From NCBI GenBank assembly GCA_013399875.1, contig VXAZ01005587.1:467451-531450 (forward strand): a DNA stretch of 64,000 nucleotides. Reading direction: 5' to 3'. The translations under genes were made by a program, and so were the position numbers. Shown here piece by piece: positions 12,215-24,646 of this stretch (position 1 is the first letter of the stretch; each line of letters starts with the position of its first letter). Source of the DNA: Gymnorhina tibicen (lineage: Eukaryota > Chordata > Aves > Passeriformes > Artamidae). A model generated the notes under the pieces. It was not told the DNA's origin and did not search any database. It saw only the letters and a program-made list of their open reading frames with translations.

Positions 12215-15200
12215 CATCACACATTAAAATAGTTTATTTTGGTTGCGAATCTGTAATCGTCTTAAAACAAAATGACATCAGTGCCTGTTCACAAATACAA
12301 AAACAAAACAAAAAAAGAACAAACCAAACAAAAAAACCCAAAATTAAAAAAGACAAGTTTGCCAAATAAGTTAATTCCCCCCCTCCCAGTATCAAAAGTG
12401 CAAAATAGGTACCTAGTTTTCAGTCCTACTTGTCAGGCTGCGCTCGTGTCCTGGCTCCTGGTTGCTGTGGGTGAAGGGCAGAGACAGGGACAGGGAGGAG
12501 TTTGGGAACAACCTCCACTCTGGGGCCTGTATCCCTTCGCCTCAGCTGCGAGCACTGTGCCATCGCTCAGATCTCACTAGGAAAGTGCTCTAGGACTGAA
12601 TTTCCTCAATCTTTGGATTACGAACCACCACACGCGGAACAGAATTGCAAATGTTCAGAAAATGATGGGGGGTGATGGCTCACGGCTGCTGGGAGAGGGC
12701 AGATCCTGGGATAAGCAGCTCTGACCATGGTCTCAAGACAGCAAACACCTGGAGTGCCATGCTGGCACTACAGCCAACTAATCCAGGGGTCAGAGCAGCT
12801 TGGCTTTTGCTTCAACCCAGGCAAAAGTTTCCATAAAAATCCAGGAGCTGTGCTCCCATCCAGCTGCAGCTGGCATGGGTGGACCGATGCAAGCACTCCC
12901 TCAGCTCAGCTCCAGCTGAAAAGGGAGGCTACCTGTGCTAAAAAGAAAATAAACCCAAGGATTCTGGCAGCGTGCAACACGCACAAGGGATGTGAAGGCC
13001 GTAAAGCCTTCTCCCCTCCCTCAGGGCAGGGCTGAATTCCCTCGCTGTAGCATAACTAGGCACTTTTTTTCATGAGTTGAGGGTTTTCTCCTTGTTTCTG
13101 CCCAGCTGAAGAGACAGCAGAGACACAGAGAGCATTCTTCCGCTTTTGCAAATGTTTAAGACATTATGTGGAGCCTTCTGCTGGGCTAAAACCTATTCCA
13201 GTCACATCCTGCATGGCAAGTTGTGGGACAAGTGCAGGAGTGCTGTGGTGATTGCTCCAGCCAGGTGGAAATAAAGTCTAGAAGCCTCAGGCTGGTGTTT
13301 CATTTCCCCTCTGCTCTCCGTCAGCGCTGCCTGTGTGCCTTCACAGGAGCTCCTGGGCAGGGAGAAGACCTCACCTTCCTTCCTTCCCTCTACTTTAGTG
13401 CCTCATTCTGCGGCCTGGAGTCCACTGGGCTGGAATTAATTAACCTCATGCAGGGCTGGTTTGTAGCATTGCAGCCTTTATTTGAAGCACGTTTTACAGG
13501 GGGTCTGAGGTACCTGTGGGGGTCAGAGCATGCCAGGCTGCTCCCAGGATGGGGAAATGTGGTGAGGCAAGGCTTTGGGAGCAACTAGGGCATGTAGGAG
13601 TGCACTGACTGGAGCATTCCCGGCTTCTGTGCGGGATCAGCAGCTAGCTCAGGGGTTATTCCTACTGACTGGCTGCTCTGCTGAGATGGTAGCTACGGTG
13701 GCAAGGGCTGAGTCTGGAATTAACACCACGAGCTCTCTGAGTGCTCTGTGTTCCAAGCCCTGTGGCGAAGGCCACTGGCCCCCACCCCTGTGCTTTGGCA
13801 GTGCCGGAGCCTGACGGTGCCACAGGGCTCCAGACCCGCGGAAGGCGCCAGTGTCAGCCCCGGAGCCGCGAAAAGGAAGAACAAAGCTCACAGGATTTCA
13901 GTCCTCGCCATAAAGAGAAGCCCTGCCGCCTCGCTTGGTCACTTGAGGAGTGTTCAGCAGCCACGAGGCTGCTGCTTGTCCTCCCCCTGCCTTACCCAGG
14001 GCCACCTTTTCCCTGTGGTGTTGGAAGCGGCTGTTCGGGGCACTGCTACAGCAAAGCATCGTCCAAACGCTGTGCTGTGCAGCAGTTCTAACCTCACACA
14101 CCCCCACCGCTTCCAAAAGACGAAAGAAATACCCAAGCAAACAAACACAAAGCCACGGGAGCAGCCTGAGTGTGGAGAAATGAAGGTGTGGGGCAAGAAG
14201 GAAATGGGCGAGAGGCTGAAACCCAACATCTCAACCCGACTAAACCAAAGGAGCTTCTAGAGCACGCAACGTTCTGATGATACAGCACTTCTGGGGCAAC
14301 ATTTCAGGAATACAATCGTTGAAGGATGAGGTTCCTCGATACAAAGGAAGGTTGGTTTGTACTACAGCTGGAAGGGTGTTTGCAAGGAGCCCTGGTGACT
14401 CCCTGGCAGCTACGTAGAGTTTTTTTTACACATCTACTGGCTCATAGCAGCTCACGCCTACAATCTGAAGACGCAGGTAAAGTTATGGCTCTAGGATACA
14501 TCGTCTAATATCGACAGAAGCAGAAAAGGCATCTGAAAAATCAACGTGACATTTAAATGGCTCAACACTTTGACAGTATTTTACGGCCGTGCCCTTTCCC
14601 TCCCTGTTACGGTTCAGCCGGTGAAGCTGCAGGTGGAACCATGACACGAGGAGCATGAAACATGCAGATCGCCCACGAGCTCGCACCACGGGGGAGTCCC
14701 AGCTAAGATTTGCTACAAGGGAGATGGTCCTGACCGGATTCTGCATCACTTACCATGGGGAAAGCCGAGAGAGTACAACTGCCTGGTGGGAGGAGGCCTT
14801 TCGGAAGGGCAGGGCCTGGAGGGTCTGCAAGGTCTTGCCAGAGTTACACCATGCACCATGGGCTAAGCACACGGGGACGGGGAGGGAGAACCGCGACCCG
14901 GCCTGCGTCACCGGCCGCGGCTGGTCCGCACCCAGGGAAGTCGCGGCTTTCTTCAACCGAGGTAAAACAAGAGATGGGACGGGGGCGACTCGGGAAGCAG
15001 ATGTGGCAGGACGAGAAGGGCAAAACAGACTTCTTGGCTCTTCAGTTGTACGGCGTCCAAACGGGGACGGGGCGGTGGAGGGCACATGGGTGCACTTGGC
15101 TGCGCTCCTGGGCTCCGGACGCGGGAGGTGTGTTCTAGTTGCCGGCCCCAGGAGAGTTCACCTAAAACCTAAGGTCCATTCATCACACTTGTTTGAGTAT

Positions 15201-15267
15201 TCCTGGAAAGAGCTGTCCCTTGTCATCTTCATAAAAAGTTTGTCCCTTAGAATCTCTGTAAAATCAC
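12215..15267 (-). other. DNAJC16: Putative long 3' UTR of DNAJC16
   Basis: About 3 kb on the minus strand follow the DNAJC16 stop codon without recognisable coding sequence, up to an AATAAA at 12233-12238. An A-rich tract (plus-strand view) lies at about 12296-12350. Its extent is inferred only from the distance to the first canonical signal; a shorter UTR using a variant signal is possible. Several open frames here (for example 14655-15365 +) show no similarity and are treated as chance. Confidence 0.45.
12233..12238 (-). terminator. DNAJC16: Candidate DNAJC16 poly(A) signal (AATAAA on minus strand)
   Basis: TTTATT on the plus strand. With AGMAT ending near 11.8 kb, the two genes would converge with about 0.4 kb between cleavage sites. 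Confidence 0.45.
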
Positions 15268-18200
15268 TCAGTCTAGTGCGGGCCACGAGGGGATATAGAA
15301 CCTCTGTAAGGAACCCTCTAGGAGGCGTTCCATCCAAAAGGACAATTTGTGTAATTTGTTTTTAATGGATCTAGATCCCGGGCTGCAGGAGGGTTTCCCT
15401 CTGGCTTCTGCATGTTGTAAAGCATCGTAATCCTCGCACGATCCCAGGGTTCCCCCCTCGTCCCCTGATCTGTGAGGCTTAAAGAGGCAGAAGTATTTCT
15501 TGTGGCCGTTCAGAGCCAGGACATAGCCCGTGTAGTCACGCTCGAGGAAATGCTTGTCGTACTGGTTTGGGATAGGGGCCGCATCCTGGGCAAACTCCAG
15601 CAGATACTCCAGCCACTCTCGGTGCTTGTCCAGGCTGAGGAAGGAGAAGTGAAGAGAGCTGCTCCTGGGGGAAGAGCACAGAAGAGAGTGGGATTAGCAC
15701 GTGTCCCTGGCTGGATTCCTACTGGACAGGTAAGGAATCGCCAACAAGGGCAGGGCAGTGCTGTGTTGCTGCAGCTCCTTTTTCAGCTCAGTGTATGCAG
15801 CACTGTTGTGCTTTCTGTTTGTCAGAACACAGGTACAGCCAAAGTGGCACCAGCACCTGACCCCTCTGGCCACCATCACCAAATCTGGCTGGGAACGGCC
15901 TCTCGGTTTTTGGTAGCTCATTGCCACTGATGAGGGCAGAGGCCGCTCTCTCGCCAGAAGCGTTCACTCCGGGCAATGGAGCCGACCCCGCTCCTCACGT
16001 CACCTCAGCAGCATCACACAAGTGGCAAAGACAGCAACAGAAGCCCAGGAGAGGGCCCCGCCTACCCTGTGAAGGTGTAGACTTCCAGAGCGAACTTCTG
16101 GAGCAGGGGGGTTTTGGTGGAGTTGGACAGGATCAAGACGACGTTCATGTGCCCTGGCCTCAGGCGCACCAAGTTACTGGTGTAGTTGATGTCCGTTAGC
16201 TCAGTCACCTCGACAAAGCCCTTTTTGGGAATCCTGCTGCAACAAAAAGACCGAGTGAAAGGGGAGCAAGGGAATGGGAGCAACTGAGGATGGAGAAACT
16301 GTGAGTGTGTTCACCAGCCCATTATGCCGAGCCATCCCTGTGCCCCGTAGCCAAAGCCAGTGTAACTGGTGCAATGGCTTGGTTTGGATCTCCCCCAACG
16401 AGTGGCTCAGACCTTTACCTGTCCCCTGAGGATGCTGTCTTGGGCAAACTTGGAGGGAATTGTTTAAGAAGCAGATTAGTGTCCCCCTGTCCTTGCTGGC
16501 TGGGTCCTGGCTGTGCACTGGTCCTCATTCCTTGCTGTGCCTGCACTGCCCCGCACAAGTGCACTGTGTCTGTGCAACTTCAGCACTTCTCTGCTCATCA
16601 CTAACCCTCCCTGCACAGGTGCTCCCTGAGCAATGCTTCCACAGAGGACATTCTGGAGAAGTTAGAGAGGGAACCTGTTACTCTCTTTGCTGAAGCTTGT
16701 GTCATTCTTCTCCGTCTTTGCGGTGGTTTCTTCTTTCCCCGAGGGTGGAGAGTCCCTTGTGTCACTCGAATCACTGCAGAGGAAGGTGATTTTGTGTGTG
16801 TTTAAGGCCTTGGGTTGGACTGAGGAGCTATCCCTGGGGGCATTTTGGTGTGCACTCACCTGAAAGCCTGAACAATAACGGTGCCAAAGAGAATGAAGAG
16901 CGCAGAGAAGAGCAAGGACAGGAGCGGCATCATTTCTCGCCTGAGGGGAAGATGTGCAAGCAGCAGTCAAGTCCGTGAGTTCGCATTTTCTGCCTCAATT
17001 TCAGTTCCTGCCTACCTCAGATAACACTGTGTGCCTTCCCCAGAAACTCAGCTTGTTTCTTGGGTCTTAAAGACCATCAGGTTTTTGAGTGCTGTCCTGC
17101 TCCCACCCAAAAGGAGGCTAAAATTGGGTCTGTTTTAAAATAAGGCTACAGGGAAGCAGTGAAAACCAACAATGGATGCCCAATCCGTACCAGTTACTGT
17201 GAAACAAACTGTCCCAGCAGTCTGAGATGTAGTCCAGCGTGAAGTAGAACCATCGCACAAGGAACATCTGTTTGAAAAGAATGAAAAGCAAAAAACAAAT
17301 GACAAAACTGCTATAAAGAGCCCCAGCAGGTTCACAGCACGCCACGAGCTTCCTTCCGTAAGCAAGAAATCTTGTAAGAGTCTTGCCTTGGTATTTTAAA
17401 AGATAAATAATGCCTTTGAACAACCTTAATGGGACTGTCTGCAAAGGTAACACAGATGTCAGGCATCTGGAAAGGCTGTGCACTTACGGGAGCAAGCTCA
17501 TCATTCAGGTCTGCCACGACGGTCTCGGATGAGAGAAGCCCGGGGTCTGTCCTCAGCTGGTCCAGGAGATCCAGGAGGATGAAGTTGTCCTCTTTGCTGC
17601 CTTGCCAGGCCTCCTCCAAGGCTTTGTAGGCGATCTTCCCTGCATTATTGCGTCTCTCCAGAATGACCACCTGGATGAGCCAAGAGCATGGCAGATGTCA
17701 GAGAGGAAGGGGCTTTTTTTTTTCTAGACAGATGATTTGTTTCAAACTCCTGCCCAGAATTAGGTGTCAGATCAAGGTACAGCATCAGTTAAATGACAGG
17801 CTAAAAGAAGAAGGGATTAAAAACATAAAAGGAAACCCTCACAGCTGATCTTCCGCGATACTTCTCCTCATCCATCAGCAAGGCGTCTGCAAATTCCGGC
17901 TGCCGATCGCTGTAGATGTGCACGAACTTCAGTGTGTCTTTTGTGTTGGCCACAGCAAAAGTCAAAAAGGCCTCATAAGCCTCGGCAAACTTCTCTCCTT
18001 CCCCAGTAAGCAAGACCACGCAGTGCCTGGGTGACACAATGAGATGGGGGATTAAGAGCCAGTCTGGAGGTGAGAGGGAATGACCAACCCCTTTCCAGAA
18101 CAATCCTGATGAGCCAGAAACCTCTCTGACAGTGTGGATATTGGGCATGATCCAATGCAGTCACTGCTCTTTCCCCTCAGAATCAAACCAAAAGTGACTC

Positions 18201-21200
18201 TAGGAGCAGCCCCAGAGCCTTGGGAAACAAAACGGGGACGTGTCACTTACTTCCGCTGACGATGAGACTTCTTCACAGGACACAGCTCCTGGAACAGCCT
18301 CTGGCTGGTGAGTCTGGCCACCATGAGGAACTTATTCTGGGAAAGGAAGTCATCAATGAGCTGCTTCTTCATTTCTCGTGCCTGGCAAGGACAAAGAAAG
18401 CAGGAGTCAGAACTGAGCAGGAAGAGGAGGGGAAAGCTGTTGGATGTTCCTGGGGAAGGCTGCTAGCCCTTGTGGTCCTCTGTGCAATCACCCAAGATGT
18501 TTAGAGGCCCCAAGACTGGAAGTTACATGTGTCCCCCCTCCCCAACAGGTTGGAGTCCTCCAAGCTTCCCCTGTCCTAACACTCACTCTCCTTCTCCTTC
18601 CAAAGCCTGAGTTTAATCTGAGAACAAACACTCTTCCTCCGAACTGCACTACTGACCAACCTCTCATCGCCAGCTCAGTCAGAAAAGCTGCGTGCCCGTT
18701 TTCCCCAAGCTCTTGGAGAGGGCTCTGAGCGATACCTGCACAACGTCAGCGGGCCGGTCGATGTGCTCCTTGAAGATCATCATGGTGGGAGTGTAGACGT
18801 TGATGTTGTACTGACTGGACAACTCTTCGGTGCCTCGGAGCCCGACATACACGTACCCAAAGGACAGGTAATCTCGGTAGGCAAAGGCCGTCAGCTGTGT
18901 GGGAGGAAATCCCCAGCACGTGTTTATGTTACAGAGCGAGCATTTTCTCCCCCGAGTGCCCATGGTGACTTTGCTCCAAGAACACATCCCGCTGTTTGAA
19001 TGCCATCGGATGTGCTGTGAGAGGTACAAGCCCTTCCTCTCCCTCACTGAACCACATTTTGTGTCCTCTTAGTCGTTGTGCCTCCACAAATCCACAGCTT
19101 TATTTACAGCCTGACATGTTGTAGGGTAGTGGGGGCTTCTTAGGAAGTGGGATTTTCAGTAACCCAAATTAGATATGCCACAAACATCTCTCATTCCCAA
19201 CTAAGGTTATGCACCTGTGTCACTGCTACGTCTGACACACACCTGCACCTTCACACCCACGAAGGGTAACTGAGTCAGGACAAAGAAACAGACTCTTAAC
19301 AAAGCTGGTCACCCGGCCGTGCCACTTCCAACCAGCACAAATCACCTGCCTCTCCTAGAACCAGTCCGTGGTGTCTGGAGGCATCAGTCCACCTCTGCTC
19401 ACAGCAGGGGCATGTTTTCTTTTGGAACATCTGGATTTATAAGCAGGTCAACAATGCAGTGAGAGAAATGACATTACCTTGTATAACAAGGGCACAACTG
19501 GCATGTGATCGAACAGCAGCACGTGGGGCTTGTTGTCTTTCCTCCAGTCGGACAGAAAGCGGATGTAGTTTTTATCTGTAATCTTTAGACAGAAACGGAA
19601 AGTTATTTCAACCTCTGAGCTGTCAGACACTGGCAACGCTCTGCAATGAGGTATCTGAACGAGGACTGAGCCTGAAAGGGCTGTCCAGGTGTTGCAGGAA
19701 GCAGACTGTGGGCTGGTCTTTCCACCAGGTATTCCTGATTAATGAATGAATTAAAACCATCACTCTCGACCTCCCTCAGCCCTCTTAGTTATTGCAGCCT
19801 CTGTCAATGCCATTCCAAGTCAATGCCAAAGGCACTGTTATTCTCCTGTGTGTTGGGACCGTGTTCTTTTTATATATATATATATAGAATGGGAAGCCAA
19901 GGGTTAAAAGGCACCTGTGAGGTCCATTAAACCTGCTCTGTTTCTGGTGTGATACCTCTCAGAAAGGACATAAATGGCTGCATTTACTGTAGAAAGGGAA
20001 ACAGACCCTATTTTGGGGTGAAGAGCCCAGTATCTCCAATACCCAGAGGACAAGTCAAGAGTCTGTTGGGGAAATGAAGATCCCAAGGGAAAATGAGGTG
20101 AGGTGAACAAGGCCAGAAGCAGAGGCCAGGCAGGTGAGAGTACTGTGGGAGCTGACCCAGCCACACTGCACTGAAAGAGGCAGTGGGCATTTCAGGACTC
20201 CGCCAAAAATCGCCAGGAGGCTGAAATACAGGAATATTTTATCAGTTAGGAGGTTTACTTATGACTGCTAAAGGGTTCATGCTGCCAGCTCCAGTTTCAA
20301 AGGTCTGAAAGAAAACTGGACAAAACAAACCGGACTCTGTGTCAGTGAGTTTTAGCAGATGTGACCTATGAGGTAGCGAGTGGTCCCTCATTTCCTGGAT
20401 GAAATGCTGAGAAAGGAGGAGGGAAGTGAAACCCAGCAGGCTCCTGTCCTAGGGATAGCTTGGATAGAGCCCTGGCAGCTGTGGGGTGTCACAGCTGGGG
20501 GCAACCGGCACTAGAATCACTGGTGTGACCACACAGTAGTGGGATCGGCCCTTTTCAAGAAGTGTGACGGAGCTACATGGTGGGAATGCTTCTGACAGCT
20601 CCAGGGTTTGGAGCTTCATGACACAGATCAGCTTGGAGCCCAAATGAAACAGATTAGCAACCAAAACAGCCAAGGAGAGAGGGATCTCCAGGCAGAGAGA
20701 AGAAGCAGCATCTGACACCCCTGCTAAACCTACCTTTTCAACAAGATTCCCTGGCAGAAGGTTCTCCACAAATTGCCGCAGGTTTTCCCGAACGACAGCG
20801 TTGTGGAAGAAGGTTATTTTCCCATTAATGAGCCCCAGCAGGGTCGGAGTGCTGTGGGCACCCAGATGATGGGCGAGGCGCCGTTCATACCCCGCGTGAA
20901 CGACGCCGATTCCCGCTCCTGGAAAAGGAGAGCACAGGGTTCACCTGAAAGATCCCCAGCAACCCAAATGCCCAGAGGAAAAGTGATGACCTGCTCCTTT
21001 GCCCAGCGCCCTGCTTTGGAGTTAGGAATGTTTGGGAAACCATTAGGATAAAACCCTGAGGAAATCTACAGGTTAAACTGGGTCACACAAGCCTGAAGGC
21101 AACCACTGCAGCCTCACTGGGCGAGGGACACACACCCAACCCCAACAACCTCATCCTTACCCAGCGCCTCCAATTCCTGAGCAACTTCCTTCCACACGGG

Positions 21201-23807
21201 CTCAATGTGGATGCAGCTGAAGCACCAGTCTGAGGTGATTTTAATGAGGTAAGGTTTCTTGAAACTATCTGGCACGATTTCATTGATGTAGTGGGAAAAG
21301 TGGAGCAAATACTTCTCGTCGGAGGTGTCGCGCCTCTCCGAATTGAAAGGGAAATGGAAGAAGGACTCGTCAAAATAGAAGCCGTCGTGGAAGCGGTGGA
21401 ACTGGCGATGCTGCTGCTGAGCGAAGCCCTGGCTTTCCCCGGCGTCTCCGTAGCGATCAAAGTTTGCCCTCTTTTCCTCATTGGAGAGAATCTGGAAAGC
21501 AAATGATAGAAAAACGATTGCCTGAAACCACGAGGGGGAACTGCCCTGACTGTAATCCCTTAGTAAACAACGTAAGGAACATGCAGGCTTTGCTGCACAT
21601 CAGAGGGATAAATATTTTGGAAGAAGGAAGCATCAAATCCTTCTAGGCTCACTGGGGTAAATAAGGGTAAAAAACCCCCAAAGCCCAAAGAAAAGGAGCC
21701 CCCAAATCCAGACTGCTGTACCCTCTTCTGTCACCAACAGCTCCTTGGGTCTGAACATCCTGTGTTCTGAGCACAAATGCTCTTTTCTGGAGTGGCTTTT
21801 GCTGGTCTCTCTTTGAATCTGGAGGGTTCAGAAAGTGCCAAAAGTTTCACTGAGCAGCCAGAAGCCCTGCAGAGAAACTGCATTTTTTAGCAGGGAAATA
21901 AGGATTTATTTTGATTTCCATGGGCTTGGCTACCACAAACTGGGGCAACCAATTTCCAGAACAACACATGCAAATAACTACTGCTAAGAATAATTTGAGG
22001 TGACCGAAGCCCTGTCATGATTAACATTGCTTACATCACCCCAAAATGCTTTTATGTATGTGTGACACAGTCAAGACGCTGCCCAGCTGGGCAGGGCTTG
22101 GGGAATACCCACTCCTTCCTCCTTTGAGGCTTTTTAGCCAAAACCTAGGGCAGACCCATAGCAAAGTATTTGCAGCAGAAACCATGCTGGTGACTCCAGT
22201 GGCTCTGTCAACAAAGCTGAGCAAACTTTCTGGGTGGGTAATGTCCACCTCCACAGGGCCAAGCACCTTTCCCGCATAGAAATACACAGGAAAAGCACAA
22301 AACCATGTATGGAAAAATAACATCACTTAATGACAGCAGGAGTTTACAGGAAGCATGTGTTACCTCGTAGGCCTTGCTGATCTGGATGAATTTGTCCTCT
22401 GCTCCCGGGTCCTTGTTTTTGTCAGGGTGCCTATGGGGCAGAACCAGAGGAAAAGGGGTCAGTGGGGGGCACAGGGAGCTGTCGGCCTCTGTTTTGAGGT
22501 GAGGAGGACATGGGCAGTGAGGGGGTGCAGTAACATCCCCGAGACTGAGATCAGATTTATACCCAGCACGTGCTGTCCCTGCCCAAGCCCCATCCCAAAA
22601 TGCAGCCCTGGGATGTGTGCTGTGTGCCTGTGGACCTGTCCCTCTGTCTGCTCCATCCCCAGCAGCCTGAGCCCAGGACACAGAGTGTGTCTCCTTTGTA
22701 GCAATGCCTCCCTTGGCTGCTGCCCTACATAACTACCAGGTTCTTCCTTAAATCACCTCCTGCCACGGCCTCGGGGATGTCTCACACAGAACAACATGGG
22801 CTCTAAAAGCTCCAGGTAATTTTATTCATTTTATTTCTATGCCTTAAGCCTGCCCCTCACCACACACCACCTGCATGAGGGGCGTGACATTTGTGCATCC
22901 AACACATTTCCCTTCCGCAGCACAGGGACTGGACTGCCCTTGGACATCTAGGTATCGAGCTGAGACCTCAACCCTCGTGTATTAGAAGTTCCCAGGGAGA
23001 AGTTTTTCTCCCCACAGCCAGACTCCAAGAGAACTTTTCCCCGCATCACTTGAATCTCGGAGAACTTTTTCCCCTTGTAGCCAGACTCCAGGAGAACTTT
23101 TTCCCCCACAGCCAGACTCTGGAAGAACTCTCCCCCCATAGCCAGACTCTGGGAGAACTTTTCTCCCTGTAGCCTGATTCTGGGAGAACTTTTTCGCTTT
23201 GTAACCAGACTCTGGAAGAACTTTTTTCCTGTAGCCAGAGTCTGGGAGAATTTCCCCCCTACAGCCACACTCCAGAAGAACTTTTCCCTCCGTAGCCAGA
23301 TTCCAGGAGAACTTTTCCCCCATAGGGAGACTCTGGGAGAATTTTCCCACCCTAGCCAGACTCTGGGAGAACTTTTGCCCCTGTAGCCTGATTCTGGGAG
23401 AACTTTTTCCCCTCGTAAGCAGACTCTGAGCGAACTTCTCCCCCCGCAACCAGGGTTTTACAGCACGGATCGCTGGCATGGAGCATCTACGCGTTTCAGG
23501 CTGCCTCCCGGCCTGCGAGGAAGCCGGGGCGCACAGCCAGGCGAGGCGCCTCATGCCACTACGGCCGCGGGGCCTGCCGCTGTCACCGAGCCGACGCCGG
23601 GATCCGCTCCCGGGGCCGGGCGGAGGGGTGGAAGGGCAGCACCTACCATTCCCGGGCGAGCCGCTTGTAGGCCTTCTTGATGTCGGCCTGGCTGGAGCTC
23701 CGGCCGACCCCCAGCACGCGGTACGGGTCGAACTCGCCCGGCGCGGCCGCTCCCAGCGCCGGCAGCAGCAGGAAGAGCAGGAGGCACCCGGCCCGTCCCG
23801 GCTCCAT
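15268..23807 (-). CDS. DNAJC16: DNAJC16 (ERdj8), ER membrane J-domain/thioredoxin-like protein
   Basis: ER-resident Hsp40 linked to autophagosome size control in mammals. Exons from 5' to 3': 23647-23807, 22364-22430, 21161-21491, 20734-20918, 19478-19582, 18736-18894, 18251-18381, 17843-18026, 17488-17670, 17191-17267, 16860-16940, 16675-16773, 16066-16233, 15268-15664; 2328 nt, 775 aa (human 782). Order: signal peptide (about 1-22, Leu/Ala-rich); J domain starting FDPYRVLGV, with His-Pro-Asp intact and its His codon right after the first intron; thioredoxin-like region with Cys-Phe-Ser-Cys in ITSDWCFSCIHIEP (exon 21161-21491); a membrane helix in exon 16860-16940 (MMPLLSLLFSALFILFGTVI); conserved C-tail ending RFYIPSWPALD. 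The ATG at 23805-23807 sits in good context (ACCATGG) just before the signal peptide. Divergent from CASP9. Confidence 0.96.
22985..23455. repeat. Minisatellite (unit about 31 bp) in DNAJC16 intron 1
   Basis: About 15 imperfect copies of a unit resembling AGCCAGACTCTGGGAGAACT plus a TTTTCCCCC-type stretch run head to tail immediately before the GC-rich first exon. Units differ by substitutions and by length of the pyrimidine run. On the minus strand the array is largely open and encodes a repetitive Lys/Ser/Leu peptide, but it lies inside an intron and is not judged coding. Confidence 0.9.
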
Positions 23808-23960
23808 GGTCCGGCGCGGCCCGCGGGCGGAGGGAGCGCACGGGCCGCCCTCCCGCACCGAGCGCCGCCGCTTCCGGCGCGCCCGCCCGCCGTCCCCATG
23901 GAGACCGAGCGCTTCCGGGAAAGCGGCGCTGCCGCGGGAGGACGCTCGGAGGTGAGGCCC
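23470..23960 (-). promoter_or_regulatory. DNAJC16: CpG-rich promoter and first exon region of DNAJC16
   Basis: The stretch around the start codon is dense in CG dinucleotides and GC-rich, unlike the flanking AT-richer repeats. This is typical of a CpG-island housekeeping promoter. No TATA box is evident. Confidence 0.6.
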
Positions 23961-24149
23961 TGCGGGAGGGTTCATGTCGGCTCAGAAGCTGTGGCGGTGC
24001 CGTGGTTTGGGTTCGGAATGGGAATGCTGGCAGCCGGGAGCGCCAGACGTGTCCTGAGGGGCATCGGGCCAGGGAGAGGATTGTCCCGCTCTGCTCTGCG
24101 CTGGGGCGGCCTCACCCAGGAGATTGAGGGCAGGTTTGGGCACCGCAAT

Positions 24150-24606
24150 GTAAGGATATTAAGGTGTTAGAAAGCGTCCAAAGGAGGGCAGTGAAGTTGG
24201 TGAAGGGGCCTGAGGGGAAGAGGAGCGGCTGAGGGCACTTGGTCTGTTCAGCCTGGAGGAGACTGAGAGGAGACTCATCCCAGTTACAGCTTCCATGTGA
24301 AGGCGAAAGGAGAGACAGACACTGTTCTCTGCTCTGGTGACAGTGACAGGACCCGAGAGAATGGCCTGAAGCTGTGTCAGGGAGGTTTGGGTTGAATATT
24401 AGGAAAAGCTTCTTCCCCCAGCGGGTGGTCGGGCACTGAACAGGCTCCTCAGGGCAGCGGTCACAGCACTGAGCCTGTCTGAGTTTAAGGAGCACTTGGA
24501 CAACACTTTTGGGCACAAGATGTGACTCTTGGGGTGTCCTGTGCAGGACCAGGACTTGGACTCGATGATCCCTGTGGATCCCTCCCAACTCAGCATGTTC
24601 TATGTG
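24150..24606 (+). mobile_element. CR1 LINE 3' fragment, sense
   Basis: Matches the CR1 3' portion in sense orientation: GGCTGAGGGCACTTGG, TTCAGCCTGGAGGAGACTGAG, GGTTTGGGTTGAATATTAGGAAAAG, and the terminal GGACTTGGACTCGATGATCC. It lies in the DNAJC16-CASP9 divergent intergenic region. Confidence 0.85.
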
Positions 24607-24646
24607 TCTGTTTTGGTTTTTTTCTAAGTTGTGTTTATCCAAAGTC

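Noticed and set aside
14655..15365. 236-codon plus-strand frame next to the DNAJC16 stop
   Set aside because: It overlaps the DNAJC16 3' UTR and last exon on the other strand and has no recognisable similarity.
22985..23455. Regular spaced repeats considered as a CRISPR array
   Set aside because: There are no unique spacers between units; the whole unit repeats with drift, in an animal intron, so it is a minisatellite.
22982..23899. 305-codon minus-strand frame with repetitive peptide
   Set aside because: It is out of frame with DNAJC16 exon 1 and consists mostly of intronic minisatellite; it would need intron retention and a different start.
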